Shown: piece after piece, positions 8,265 to 16,917 of the stretch
Numbering within the stretch: position 1 is the first letter of the stretch
How the letters are laid out: every line of letters starts with the position of its first letter
Source: an uncultured Lachnospiraceae bacterium
GTDB lineage: Bacteria > Bacillota > Clostridia > Lachnospirales > Lachnospiraceae
Assembly (NCBI GenBank): GCA_947627365.1
Contig: CANQVT010000001.1
Location: forward strand, 62,001 to 126,000
Length of the DNA stretch: 64,000 nucleotides
Direction: 5' to 3'
The notes under the pieces: model-generated
Told to the model about the DNA's origin: nothing
The model's input: the letters and a program-made list of their open reading frames with translations, nothing else
The model's database searches: none
Made by a program: the position numbers and the translations under genes

Positions 8265-9935
8265 TTACTCGATACCTGCTCTCCTGTTCAGCTCTTCCTG
8301 CATCTCATCCAGGAAATCCTGCGGATTGGTGTCGTTGTAAGCTTCCATGTACTGCTCCCAGGTGCCCTCGAAGTCAGAGGACATAACTACCTGCGGCAGC
8401 CACTCGTGCTTCACTTCGCCCATCTTCGTCCATGCAACGCCGCCCGGAGTCTCGGTGGTCATCGCGTTGGAGAAGGAGTACATCGGGAACCACGGCTCGT
8501 TGTGCTCAACGATGGAACCGATCATATCCGGATAGTTCTCAGCGCCGTACGCCTCGAAGCAGGCCTTCAGCGGCTCAGCAAGGCCGGAGAAGAACTCGGA
8601 CGTCTGCTCGCTCGGCTGCATCGCGTTGATGCCGTCTCTGCTGGTGCCCAGCCACTGCGGCATATAGGAGTACTGGCAGAAGTGAGACGCCTGGTAAGCG
8701 GTATCCGCTGCCTGCATTCTCATCTCCTCGGTCCTGTAGTACATTCCGTCGTCATCTACCAGATAGTCAACGCCCTCGATGCCCCAGAAGCGAAGATCAT
8801 GGATCTCCTGATCCAGAATGTCGTTCATGAACTTGAACGCAGCGTCCGGATCCTCACAGCTCGTGGTAACCGCGCATCCGCTGGAATTGTTCAGCGTGTC
8901 GTCGTATGTATGCCATCTGTTGTCCATGCCTTCCTCGATCGTCAGGCCAAGCGGAACATAGTTGCAGCCCTTAAGGTCAAGACCCTGCTGCTTGAACACA
9001 TCGTTTACCGTGAAAGCGAAATCCCACCACTGATCGCACATGCCAAGCACTGCGCCCGTGGAAAGCTTCGCGATGTACTCATCGTAGATCTGCGTAGCGA
9101 ACTCGCCGTCGATCATGCCCTTGTTGTACTCCTCGTTCAGCTTCTGGAAGTACTTCTTCGCAGTCTCGGTCGTGTTGTAGTCCACGATCTTCGGAGCGCT
9201 CGGATCAGACTTGTCTACGATAACAGAACCATCGTTCGGATAGCCATCCAGGAACTCCGGAGCGTTCTCGATACAGAAATATCTCCAGTCGTCGCAGAGG
9301 ATCGTGTACGGGATGTTCGGCGTGCCGTCTTCCATGGTCGGGTTCGCCTCGTAGTAGCCCTCGAGAAGATCGAAGTACTGATCCAGCGTCTTGATCTCCG
9401 GATAGCCTGCCCACTCAAGCACTCTCGCCTGTACCCAGAAAGCCTCGTCATTGTGCGTCGTGCTTCTGTTCTCGCCGTAGCTGTTCTGGAACACGTTCGC
9501 CCAGTAGATGTGGCCGTCATCCTGACGGAAGGAATTCCACTCTTCATCCGTGTACATTTCCTTCAGGTTCGGATACTGCTCAAGATAATCATCCCACGCT
9601 ACCAGCGCGCCCTCGTCGTACAGAGCCATCATGCCGTCGCCGCCGTCGATGAAATCAGGCAGGTCGCCGCTCGCGATGATCGTGCCGACTGCCTCAGCAG
9701 CCGTCTGGCCGGTCAGCCAGGTCTCTTTTACTTTCGCACCCACCTTGTGTGCGATGATGTCCATGATCTCGTTGTCGTCGTTGATCTCGGAACCCGGCAT
9801 CGCGGAGAACATCGTAAAGCTGATGATCTCGTCATCCGAGTACTCACCTTCCTCTGCGGAAGCCGTGAAGCCGGTCATCATCGTGGCCGCCATTGCTGCG
9901 CTCAGAAAAAGAGCTGTCATTTTTCTCAGTTTCAT
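8265..9935 (-). CDS. extracellular sugar-binding protein, LplA/YtcQ type
   Basis: A 556-residue solute-binding protein with a signal peptide (basic MKLRK, hydrophobic core, probable cleavage after ASA). There is no cysteine in or after the signal, so the usual lipoprotein anchor is missing and it may be released or held by the transporter. The mature protein is acidic and rich in Trp and Tyr, as expected for a carbohydrate-binding family 1 protein. The ribosome site AAAGGAGG is ideal. It is the first gene of the second importer operon and lies immediately downstream of the YesN-like regulator, its likely activator. Confidence 0.92.
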   Translation of the reverse strand: MKLRKMTALFLSAAMAATMMTGFTASAEEGEYSDDEIISFTMFSAMPGSEINDDNEIMDIIAHKVGAKVKETWLTGQTAAEAVGTIIASGDLPDFIDGGDGMMALYDEGALVAWDDYLEQYPNLKEMYTDEEWNSFRQDDGHIYWANVFQNSYGENRSTTHNDEAFWVQARVLEWAGYPEIKTLDQYFDLLEGYYEANPTMEDGTPNIPYTILCDDWRYFCIENAPEFLDGYPNDGSVIVDKSDPSAPKIVDYNTTETAKKYFQKLNEEYNKGMIDGEFATQIYDEYIAKLSTGAVLGMCDQWWDFAFTVNDVFKQQGLDLKGCNYVPLGLTIEEGMDNRWHTYDDTLNNSSGCAVTTSCEDPDAAFKFMNDILDQEIHDLRFWGIEGVDYLVDDDGMYYRTEEMRMQAADTAYQASHFCQYSYMPQWLGTSRDGINAMQPSEQTSEFFSGLAEPLKACFEAYGAENYPDMIGSIVEHNEPWFPMYSFSNAMTTETPGGVAWTKMGEVKHEWLPQVVMSSDFEGTWEQYMEAYNDTNPQDFLDEMQEELNRRAGIE

Positions 9936-9949
9936 TTTTTACCTCCTTT

Positions 9950-9988
9950 AAAATGTTTTTCTACGGTTCTTAAACCTGAAAACATTTT
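9950..9988 (-). promoter_or_regulatory. AT-rich inverted repeat abutting the binding-protein ribosome site
   Basis: AAAATGTTTT at 9950-9959 and AAAACATTTT at 9979-9988 are exact reverse complements, with a smaller GGTT/AACC stem nested between them. The repeat ends next to the AAAGGAGG site of the gene starting at 9935. It could be an operator or a leader hairpin that affects translation; which one cannot be told from sequence. Confidence 0.45.
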
Positions 9989-10074
9989 AAAATTTTAGTA
10001 AAAAACAGACAACCTGAGAAAGTCGAGGAAAAAACCCGAAAAATTCTAGACATGTTCCCATATTTCTTCCGGAC

Positions 10075-10148
10075 GCAACTATGGACAGGAACATCTCCGG
10101 GTGGACACCCCTATAGGTCCTTCCCGGAGACGCCCTGTCCATAGTTGC
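10075..10148. repeat. long imperfect palindrome (74 nt stem-loop)
   Basis: The 15-base arm at 10075-10089 (GCAACTATGGACAGG) is perfectly complementary to 10134-10148. Inside it an 8-bp stem TCTCCGGG/CCCGGAGA and a 4-bp GGAC/GTCC stem extend the fold, giving roughly 27 bp of pairing. It lies between the response regulator stop and the binding-protein gene, with no strong T-run on either side. It could be a mobile-element relic (REP or MITE-like), a processing signal or a regulator site. Confidence 0.7.
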
Positions 10149-10179
10149 TGTCGTCTCGGTAACGTTATAATTTACAATT

Positions 10180-11760
10180 TCATATGTCCTTACGGTAGCG
10201 TGAGGGCGTGCAGCCCTTGAGCTCGATAAATTTGCGGATGAAGTAGTCGCCGTCCCGGTAGCCGACGTCCTCCGCGATCACACTGATGCGCTTGTCCGTG
10301 TTCCGCAGCTGCTTTGCCGCCTCGTTGATCCGGTAGTTGGTCAGGTAGTCCTTGAAGGACTGCCCGTACTTCTTCCGGAAAATCTGCCCCAGATAAGAGC
10401 TGTTGATAAAATATTTCTTTCCAAGATCACGCAGCGTCAAGTTTTCCGCGTAGTTTTTGCGGATGTCTTTCTCGATCTCTGCAAGAACATCGGTAGATAC
10501 GTTCTTGCGCAGCTGTGTGAGATAATCGGCATAAGCGCAGGCGAATCGTGCCAGATGCGACTTGCTGCCGCGGCTTGCCCCCTCCTCAAACGCCCCGCTG
10601 CTGATAAAGCGCAGGATCTCCTCCTGGTCGGCGTCGCTGTCCAGCTCCGACGCCAGATGGACCAGACGGAACAGCAGATAATTGATATTCAGGTTCACGC
10701 TGTCGCTCTCCATGCCGTTCTGCCGCATCTCCCGAAAGAGCCTGTCCACATTCCAGCGTATCTCTTCCTGCTCGTTCTGCTCGATCGAGGAGAACAGCGC
10801 GTCCAGGCTCTCCTTGCACAGCATGATACTGCCCTGCTTCACCTGGGCTTCATCCTCATAGATATAGATCGGTTTCCGGCTGTGGAAGGCCTCCAGCGGG
10901 CGCAGGATACACGCCGTGCCGTAGGAGACAGAGACCTGGCGGATGTCCGCGACCTTCTTGCCGACCAGCAGGCGGACCTCGTGCTGCATGAGCACCTCCA
11001 GCTTCCGGTGGAATTCCCGCAGGTATTCCGGCTCCGTGCAGTTCATCCGCGCAGCCATATAATCACAATAGATGAATCCGACGCCGTAGCTGACCCGGTC
11101 CTGAGAGACGTCGAACACACAGTGCGTGCTGTCCTCCCGCAGCAGACTGCGGCAGCTCTGGTAGAGCTTGCGCTGGAGGATGCGCAGCTCGCCCTCCTCC
11201 GCCTCCACATACTGCGCGTCGCAGAACTCGATCTCGATGTAGCGGACGCCCTCGGACAGCTGCATATGCGTCTTCACATAATCCAGGTTGAAGTCGTCAT
11301 GCTTCCCGAAGAGAAGCGATATGACGTTCCGCGCCAGATAAGCCTCCTCGTACCGCTCCTGATCCTGCTGCTCCTGCTTCGCGTGCTCCGAGAGATTGTT
11401 GAGCCTGCGCAGGATGCGAAGCAGCTCCTCGCGCTCCACCGGCTTGAGCAGATAATCCATACAGCCGTCCCGGATCGCCTGCTGCGCGTAGGAAAAATCG
11501 CTGTAGCCGCTCAGGATCACAAAGGCAGCCTCCGAGATCTGTTCCCGGCGGACGGTCTCCAGAAGCTCCAGACCGCTCATGACCGGCATGGAGATATCGG
11601 TGATCACAAGGTCCACCTTGTTCTCCTTCAGATAATCCAGGGCTTCCCGGCCGTTTGCCGCGGTCGCCGCGACCTCGTATCCCTCCGCCTTCCAGTCGAT
11701 CAGGACCAGAAGCCCCTGCACGATAAAGTATTCGTCGTCTACAAGCAGCACCTTGAGCAT
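10180..11760 (-). CDS. YesN-type AraC-family response regulator
   Basis: A 526-residue two-component regulator. Residues 1-120 are a receiver domain (LLVDDE near residue 5, phosphoacceptor Asp55 in ITDISMP, conserved Lys in LLKP near 105). A long linker follows, and the last 100 or so residues form an AraC-type double helix-turn-helix (SYLGQIFRKKYGQSFKDYL, then GYRDGDYFIRKF). The ATG at 11760 has AAAGGAGG upstream; the longer frame to 11853 lacks a ribosome site. It lies directly downstream of the paired histidine kinase and upstream of the sugar-binding protein, so it probably activates the importer in response to a sugar. Confidence 0.94.
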   Translation of the reverse strand: MLKVLLVDDEYFIVQGLLVLIDWKAEGYEVAATAANGREALDYLKENKVDLVITDISMPVMSGLELLETVRREQISEAAFVILSGYSDFSYAQQAIRDGCMDYLLKPVEREELLRILRRLNNLSEHAKQEQQDQERYEEAYLARNVISLLFGKHDDFNLDYVKTHMQLSEGVRYIEIEFCDAQYVEAEEGELRILQRKLYQSCRSLLREDSTHCVFDVSQDRVSYGVGFIYCDYMAARMNCTEPEYLREFHRKLEVLMQHEVRLLVGKKVADIRQVSVSYGTACILRPLEAFHSRKPIYIYEDEAQVKQGSIMLCKESLDALFSSIEQNEQEEIRWNVDRLFREMRQNGMESDSVNLNINYLLFRLVHLASELDSDADQEEILRFISSGAFEEGASRGSKSHLARFACAYADYLTQLRKNVSTDVLAEIEKDIRKNYAENLTLRDLGKKYFINSSYLGQIFRKKYGQSFKDYLTNYRINEAAKQLRNTDKRISVIAEDVGYRDGDYFIRKFIELKGCTPSRYRKDI

Positions 11761-11803
11761 ATGTAATTCCTCCTTTCGGACGCTCTGCTCTTTTTGCGGC
11801 TGT

Positions 11804-13651
11804 TTAAAGCTGATCTGTATTTTTCTTTTCTGTGATGTCTTTTTCTGTATCATCTTCGGAAAATGGCATGCGGATGGACACCGTGGTGCCGATACCCTTC
11901 TCGCTCTCCACCAGGAATTTCGCCCGGTCTCCCGTCATCATACGCAGTCTCAGGCACACGTTCACGACCCCCACATGCCCCTTCTCCTTCAGCATGCCGA
12001 TGCTCGCGTGATCCATCCTGTACTGAAGCTCCTGAAGCTCATCCTCCTCTATGCCTCCGCCGGTGTCTTCCACCTCGATGCACAGCTCCTGTCCGTCCCG
12101 GTAAACGCGCACGAAGATCCAGCCGGGCGTCGTCTTGCTCTCGATCCCGTGCACGCAGGCGTTCTCCGCCAGCGTCGTGACCGTGAGGCGCGGGATCTCC
12201 TGCTCCCTGCATGCTTCCTCCACCTCCAGACGATAGGAAAGCCGTTCTCCGAAACGGTATTTCTGCAGCTCCAGATACGCCTCGACAAACTCCATCTCCC
12301 TGCCGACCGTGCCGGTGTCCGACGTCCAGTCCACGGTCTGGCGCTCCATGACCGCCAGCTTCTCCACCATGCCGGCCGTCTCGAATTCTTCCTTCAGGAT
12401 GCTGTGCATGCGGATGCTCTCCAGCGCGTTGAACAGGAAATGCGGGTTGATCTGGCTGTGGAGCGCGCGAAGCTCCGCGCTCTGGCGGGCGATATTGATC
12501 TCCTGCTCCCGCAGTCTGTCCTTGTATACAGTCTGGATCAGCCCGTTCATGCGGTCCGCCATACGATTATAGTTCTCCATCAGGCTGCCGATCTCGTCAT
12601 GCCCGTCTATATTGGCGATCCTCGCCAGGGTGTCGTGCCCCACCTGTTCGAACACCCGGCTGAGCCTGCCGATGCGCTGCGTGACCGACCTTCCGATCTG
12701 GCGCATCAGCGTCCAGGGCAGGATAATATTGATCAGCAAAAGCAGCACGATCATCGGGATATGATCCCACAGTATCTCAAAAAGATTGAATTTCCCTCTC
12801 AGAATGCGAATGCTCAGCTTCTCCCCATAGAGAGTAAAGTCCTTCTGGTATCCAACCTGGTCCGCCAGAGTAAACGCCTCGAACGGCTGGCCGACATTGT
12901 TCGCCCCCGCGTTGGAAAACAGCAGCTCGTCTCCCCGGCAGATGTAGATCGAATTCTCGTAATTCATGCTGCGGATGTTCCGCTCCAGGCCACCGTAATC
13001 AATCTCAATCTTCAGCAGCTTCTCCGTGTCGTCGCGCAGGAAGCGGTTCAGCTTCCGCAAAAACAGCACCTTCCGCTCCGCCTTTTCATACGGCACATTC
13101 AGATCGTCATAATAAAAGAGCAGGATCGCGTTCAGAGAGCTCTCCTTCAGCTGCCGGTACCACGGTGTGTCCGAGACCTCGGACAGACGCCGAAAACCGC
13201 CTCCGTTCACGATCGTCTCATTGTCCGCGCAGATCGTGATCTTTGTGTTGTCCACTCCGAGGTTGCTGCCGAGCAGTGAGTTTCGCATAAATTTCTGATA
13301 TTCAATTACATAGTCGAGGGCGTTGTCATACTGAGTGTCAAGAAAATCCCGCACATAGTCGTTCATATAGAAGCTTTTTGCAAGAGTGGACGAATTCTCC
13401 ACAAAGCTCGAGATGTTGTACTGTACCGAGCTGGCCTGGCTCTCCATCTCGTGCTGCTGCGCGGCCTGTTCTGCCCGAATCAGGCTATAGAAAATCACAC
13501 CGTCCGTCACGATGAGGGGCACAAGAACGCAAAAAATGTAAAGCCCGTAGAGCTTGCTCTTCAGGCTCATATCGTTAAACTGCTCTTTGCATTTTTCGAT
13601 CCATGCCGATAATCTTTTCATATCAGATCGCGCCCGGCCATCATCCGCCAT
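11804..13651 (-). CDS. YesM-type sensor histidine kinase
   Basis: A 615-residue membrane kinase with two hydrophobic segments (about 33-57 and 298-315) flanking an extracellular sensor region, then a HAMP domain, and the His_kinase domain of the LytS/YesM family (SQINPHFLFNAL with His404). The HATPase domain holds the N box (LAENACVHGIE) and G box (DTGGGI). It pairs with the regulator 43 bases downstream. The start is uncertain: ATG 13651 and ATG 13621 both lack a strong ribosome site. By analogy with neighbours it senses extracellular sugar or the binding protein's ligand. Confidence 0.93.
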   Translation of the reverse strand: MADDGRARSDMKRLSAWIEKCKEQFNDMSLKSKLYGLYIFCVLVPLIVTDGVIFYSLIRAEQAAQQHEMESQASSVQYNISSFVENSSTLAKSFYMNDYVRDFLDTQYDNALDYVIEYQKFMRNSLLGSNLGVDNTKITICADNETIVNGGGFRRLSEVSDTPWYRQLKESSLNAILLFYYDDLNVPYEKAERKVLFLRKLNRFLRDDTEKLLKIEIDYGGLERNIRSMNYENSIYICRGDELLFSNAGANNVGQPFEAFTLADQVGYQKDFTLYGEKLSIRILRGKFNLFEILWDHIPMIVLLLLINIILPWTLMRQIGRSVTQRIGRLSRVFEQVGHDTLARIANIDGHDEIGSLMENYNRMADRMNGLIQTVYKDRLREQEINIARQSAELRALHSQINPHFLFNALESIRMHSILKEEFETAGMVEKLAVMERQTVDWTSDTGTVGREMEFVEAYLELQKYRFGERLSYRLEVEEACREQEIPRLTVTTLAENACVHGIESKTTPGWIFVRVYRDGQELCIEVEDTGGGIEEDELQELQYRMDHASIGMLKEKGHVGVVNVCLRLRMMTGDRAKFLVESEKGIGTTVSIRMPFSEDDTEKDITEKKNTDQL

Positions 13652-13709
13652 TTCTACTAAATAATATCCTGTTCCGCGGGCAAAAGGTATTTTGCCTCAT
13701 ACATGTTAT

Positions 13710-13738
13710 ATTATAAATTATGGCGTCAAAATTTACAA
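13710..13738 (-). promoter_or_regulatory. sigma-A promoter for the YesM/YesN-like operon
   Basis: On the minus strand TTGTAA (13733-13738) and TATAAT (13710-13715) are separated by exactly 17 bases, about 60 bases upstream of the kinase start. Confidence 0.7.
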
Positions 13739-13826
13739 TGGAAATTCAAAATTCGACTCGATCCCCATCAGAACTGATAAAAGAATTGCTGTTAAGCGCT
13801 GTTATGCCGTCAAAGCCAAACGCTTT

Positions 13827-14870
13827 CTACATAATTTTAGCGACCATCACCGGCTTCGTCACCGACTCATCCGCCCCCAGAAGTTTCATTTTTCCATTTT
13901 CGTCGCAGAATTCGATCACCGACAAATTGTCGGAATAATGGTTCGCGGCAACAATGCAGTTCCCGAAAACCGCAAAATCTCTTGGCCCGTTCCCACCGCT
14001 GGAGATACAGTCCACTTTTTCGATCCGTCCATCCTCCCGCACGAGAAAACTAGTGATCGTATCGGCTCCCCTGTTCGAGACGAACAGCAGCCTGCCATTT
14101 TCATTGAATTTGATCGCAGCTGCTGTATTTTCCTCTGCCGCTTTTTCTCCCGCTAAATACTCCGGCAAAGAACTGACACACTGGATCAATTTATATTTAT
14201 TCCCGTCTCTTTTTAACACACCCACGTCGCCCGTCAGCTCGCCGAGTACATACAGAAAATCCTTGTGGGCATCGTGCGCTGCCAAGTGCCTGGGGCCAAA
14301 TCCAGACGGAAAGCAGATATCATCTCCGCACCCTGCCAATTTGCCCGTCTTTTCATCCAACTCATAAACCACGACGCGATCAAGGCCCAGATCGCACACG
14401 TAGAGCCGCCCGTCGATCATCTGCGAAAAATGCACATGCGGCCCCTCCTGGCGGTCCGGATTTATTCCCTTTCCCATATGCTGTTTATGATCGGTCATGC
14501 CCTCCGGCCTGCCGGATGAGTCCAGTCGAAACACGGATAAGCTGCCACTGGAATAGTTCGCCGCAAACAAAAACCTTCCATCGGGGCTCAATGAGAGATG
14601 ACAGGGATCCGCGCCCTCTGTCTCCAGAGAAAACAGATGTTCCAAAGCGCCGTTTTCCAGACTGCAGACTGCGATCCGCCCCGCCGGATTCAGTTCCTCA
14701 ACAGAATACAGAAGCTTCCCATTCGGATGGATCAACAGCCAGGAAGGATTGTCCACGCCCTTTATCGCTTCTTTTCTGGACAGTGCACCGGTCTCTTTGT
14801 CCAGCCGATATCTGTATATACTCTCATGATCGGCAGAGGCATAGCTGCCCACGTAAAAATCGCAGAACAT
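13827..14870 (-). CDS. lactonase family protein (6-phosphogluconolactonase-like beta-propeller)
   Basis: A 347-residue cytoplasmic protein of the Lactonase (PF10282, YbhE/YkgB) family, a seven-bladed propeller. Typical segments are visible: FYVGSYAS at the start, HLSLSPDGRFLFAANY, GPHVHF, GFGPRHLAAH and GNGPRDFA. The ATG at 14870 follows GGGAGGAG by five bases; an upstream in-frame ATG at 14894 has none. The family hydrolyses sugar lactones such as 6-phosphogluconolactone, though some members act on other substrates. It sits upstream of the sugar-sensing operon, so a part in sugar use is plausible but not shown. Confidence 0.88.
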   Translation of the reverse strand: MFCDFYVGSYASADHESIYRYRLDKETGALSRKEAIKGVDNPSWLLIHPNGKLLYSVEELNPAGRIAVCSLENGALEHLFSLETEGADPCHLSLSPDGRFLFAANYSSGSLSVFRLDSSGRPEGMTDHKQHMGKGINPDRQEGPHVHFSQMIDGRLYVCDLGLDRVVVYELDEKTGKLAGCGDDICFPSGFGPRHLAAHDAHKDFLYVLGELTGDVGVLKRDGNKYKLIQCVSSLPEYLAGEKAAEENTAAAIKFNENGRLLFVSNRGADTITSFLVREDGRIEKVDCISSGGNGPRDFAVFGNCIVAANHYSDNLSVIEFCDENGKMKLLGADESVTKPVMVAKIM

Positions 14871-14936
14871 TAGCTCTCCTCCCAAATAGATCACATAAAT
14901 CCAAACGATCGTCCTGCAGCTTCAACCCTTCATCCT

Positions 14937-15692
14937 CTAGCCCTGGCGCACGCCCAGGTTCTTCATCCCCAGCACCTTCCGCAGATACCGCTCGTCCGTC
15001 CCCGGGCACAGCTCCCTCGCATGAGCAAAGATCCGCCGCGCCGACTCTTCCGGCTCCTCCCGGTACCAACCGGTCACATAATCATAACCCCAGAGGTGCT
15101 CCGGCGTACAGTAAACGGCAATCCCCCAGCCGTACTCCTGCCCTTTTTTGTTCCTCCGCCTCCGGAAATCACGGATGCACAGATACGTCTGCATTTGGAG
15201 GCTCGTCACTTCCCCCTCAAAGTTTTTCTCCCCGTCCTTGCCGTACCCGGCCAGCTGCTTCAATTCAAAAGAAAACAGCTCCCGCTCCGCCTGCTCCTCC
15301 GCAAAGAGATCCATAATCTTCTTGCTCTTCCTGCTGGCCAGCTCGTCATCCCAGCGGGCGTCAAAATCGTAACCGTCCCGCCGGTAATTCGCAAAAGCTG
15401 GAAACCACTCCTTTGAGATAAAACCGGCCTTCCGGTCAAAGAATTTTCCGTAGGCCACTTGGCCCCTCGCAGCCAGAAGCTTCCTCCACTGCCATGGGTC
15501 GCGCGCCGGATCATCCGTCCACCACGCGTCTGCCGCCGTATGCTCCTCCACTGAGAACCCGGGAATCTCGCAGCGGAAAAACGGCAGAAATCCGACGCTC
15601 TCTATGTACTTTTCCAGTTTCTCCACAGTCCGGATACACGCCGGGTCGTCATACGAAAGCCCGTGCATGATCCATCTCTCTTCTGCGTTCAT
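14937..15692 (-). CDS. AlkZ-related protein of unknown function
   Basis: A 251-residue Trp- and Arg-rich soluble protein. Features such as GFLPFFRCEIPGFSVEEH, WWTDDPARDPWQWR and an R-x-GYD pair resemble the AlkZ-related (DNA glycosylase-like) family of Clostridia. That assignment is from memory of the pattern and is tentative, and no catalytic role is claimed. The start overlaps the flavodoxin stop as ATGA, with AAAGGA upstream, so the two genes are translationally coupled. Confidence 0.7.
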   Translation of the reverse strand: MNAEERWIMHGLSYDDPACIRTVEKLEKYIESVGFLPFFRCEIPGFSVEEHTAADAWWTDDPARDPWQWRKLLAARGQVAYGKFFDRKAGFISKEWFPAFANYRRDGYDFDARWDDELASRKSKKIMDLFAEEQAERELFSFELKQLAGYGKDGEKNFEGEVTSLQMQTYLCIRDFRRRRNKKGQEYGWGIAVYCTPEHLWGYDYVTGWYREEPEESARRIFAHARELCPGTDERYLRKVLGMKNLGVRQG

Positions 15693-16318
15693 AACTGCCG
15701 TCCTTTCTCGAACGCTTTTTTGCACTCCTGCGGGAAGACCTCCTCATGACGCCTCATTTTTGCCTCCGAATCAAACATCGACCATTGCCAGTCTGTCTTG
15801 CTGTAATCTTTTAGCTGAAGCGTATTCCCGCCGACAAGCAGCTCTGTCGGCCCTATGTACCGGCTCAGAGTCTGCTGATAATTCTGCAGAAGCTCCGTAT
15901 AATCCGTGTCGGGCGCATTGCTGGTCATGATGAGCAAGACAGGGATCCGGCGGTCGTTACAGCAAGGCGCTTCCAGATTGTATGTCAAATTCTGAAATAT
16001 CAGGCGCTCATAAAGCGCACGAAACGACGCCGTCAGCTCTCCCAGATAATTCGGCGAGCCTATGATCAGCCCGTCGGCCTCCCTGATCGCGTCCAGAACA
16101 GGCGTCAACCCATCCCTGCAGACGCAATGCCCTTTGAATTTTTCCTTTTTGCAGCCGAAGCAGGAGATGCATCCCGTATATCTCTCCAGACGGAACAGAT
16201 CAAATCTCACTACCTCCGCCCCTTCTGATTCCGCTCCCCGCGAGGCCTCCGTGATCAGCGTGTCCGTATTCCAACCCGTCCTCGGGCCTGCATTAACCGC
16301 AATGATCTTCTTACCCAT
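15689..16318 (-). CDS. flavodoxin family protein / NADPH-dependent FMN reductase
   Basis: A 209-residue member of the FMN-binding flavodoxin-like fold. The N-terminus has the phosphate loop (NAGPRTGWNTDTL), then the Cys pattern CISCFGCKKEKFKGHC and the GSPNYLGELTASFRALYERL segment typical of NAD(P)H:FMN reductases with a CxxC-type iron or disulfide site. AGGAGG precedes the ATG. It is coupled by an ATGA overlap to the AlkZ-related gene. Electron donor and acceptor are unknown. Confidence 0.88.
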   Translation of the reverse strand: MGKKIIAVNAGPRTGWNTDTLITEASRGAESEGAEVVRFDLFRLERYTGCISCFGCKKEKFKGHCVCRDGLTPVLDAIREADGLIIGSPNYLGELTASFRALYERLIFQNLTYNLEAPCCNDRRIPVLLIMTSNAPDTDYTELLQNYQQTLSRYIGPTELLVGGNTLQLKDYSKTDWQWSMFDSEAKMRRHEEVFPQECKKAFEKGRQL

Positions 16319-16397
16319 AGCATTGCCTCCTATCTCGGCGCCGCCCTGCAGCTGTTCGTATTCTTTTCATCACGAAGTAATATCTTCTTCAAGCAGT

Positions 16398-16817
16398 TCA
16401 ATCAGCGTTATAAAAGATAAAGCAATTCTCGTCCCCGATGATTTTTGCAACCAGCTCCCTGATCTCCCGGCCATGCGGCGGCAATTCCGCCGTGCCCTCC
16501 ACAGACCTCAGGCATCTTCCCTTCGCGCATATCTTGAGCTTCCAATGGCAGCCGTCGCAGACCGAAACTGAGTAATCGTCCTGCTCCCATTCTTCCCTGC
16601 ACTTATCCAGAAGGCCGAACAGCTCCTGTTTCTGCCGGCTGTCCAGCGGCCAGATACCGCCGCCGATCAGTCCATGACCATTATAAAACCTTACCTGGAT
16701 TTCATTGGAGAGAATCCGGGTAGTCACGTTTAAAATATCCTCTGTAGATACCAGCCCCCAATTATCCCAGGTAATCGTGCAGCTTGTTATGGTTTCAATA
16801 TTTTTTTGAGTCCTCAT
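16398..16817 (-). CDS. hypothetical protein
   Basis: A 139-residue soluble protein that I do not recognise. A GGIWPLDSRQ segment near the middle and the pattern WKLKI...G...ELPPHGREIRELV resemble small proteins found near toxin or accessory loci in Firmicutes, but no function can be assigned. The ATG at 16817 has a modest GGGTGA site; an upstream in-frame ATG at 16871 gives a longer version. It begins the accessory patch that continues to 19.5 kb. Confidence 0.6.
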   Translation of the reverse strand: MRTQKNIETITSCTITWDNWGLVSTEDILNVTTRILSNEIQVRFYNGHGLIGGGIWPLDSRQKQELFGLLDKCREEWEQDDYSVSVCDGCHWKLKICAKGRCLRSVEGTAELPPHGREIRELVAKIIGDENCFIFYNAD

Positions 16818-16917
16818 AAATATCACCCGGAAACGGTTCGTTTCCGCCTTTTGGCAACACAGCCTGTGCATTTCTTCAGGATTTTAAAGCAAACGCACTC
16901 CTTCGTTGATAGTACAC

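Noticed and set aside
8406..9998. A 530-codon plus-strand open frame opposite the second binding protein
   Set aside because: Mirror of a well-supported minus-strand gene; no motif or ribosome site.
13805..13830. A cre-like site (AAACGCTTT core) between the lactonase and kinase genes
   Set aside because: Matches only the central bases of the catabolite-response consensus and lies in the end of the lactonase gene.
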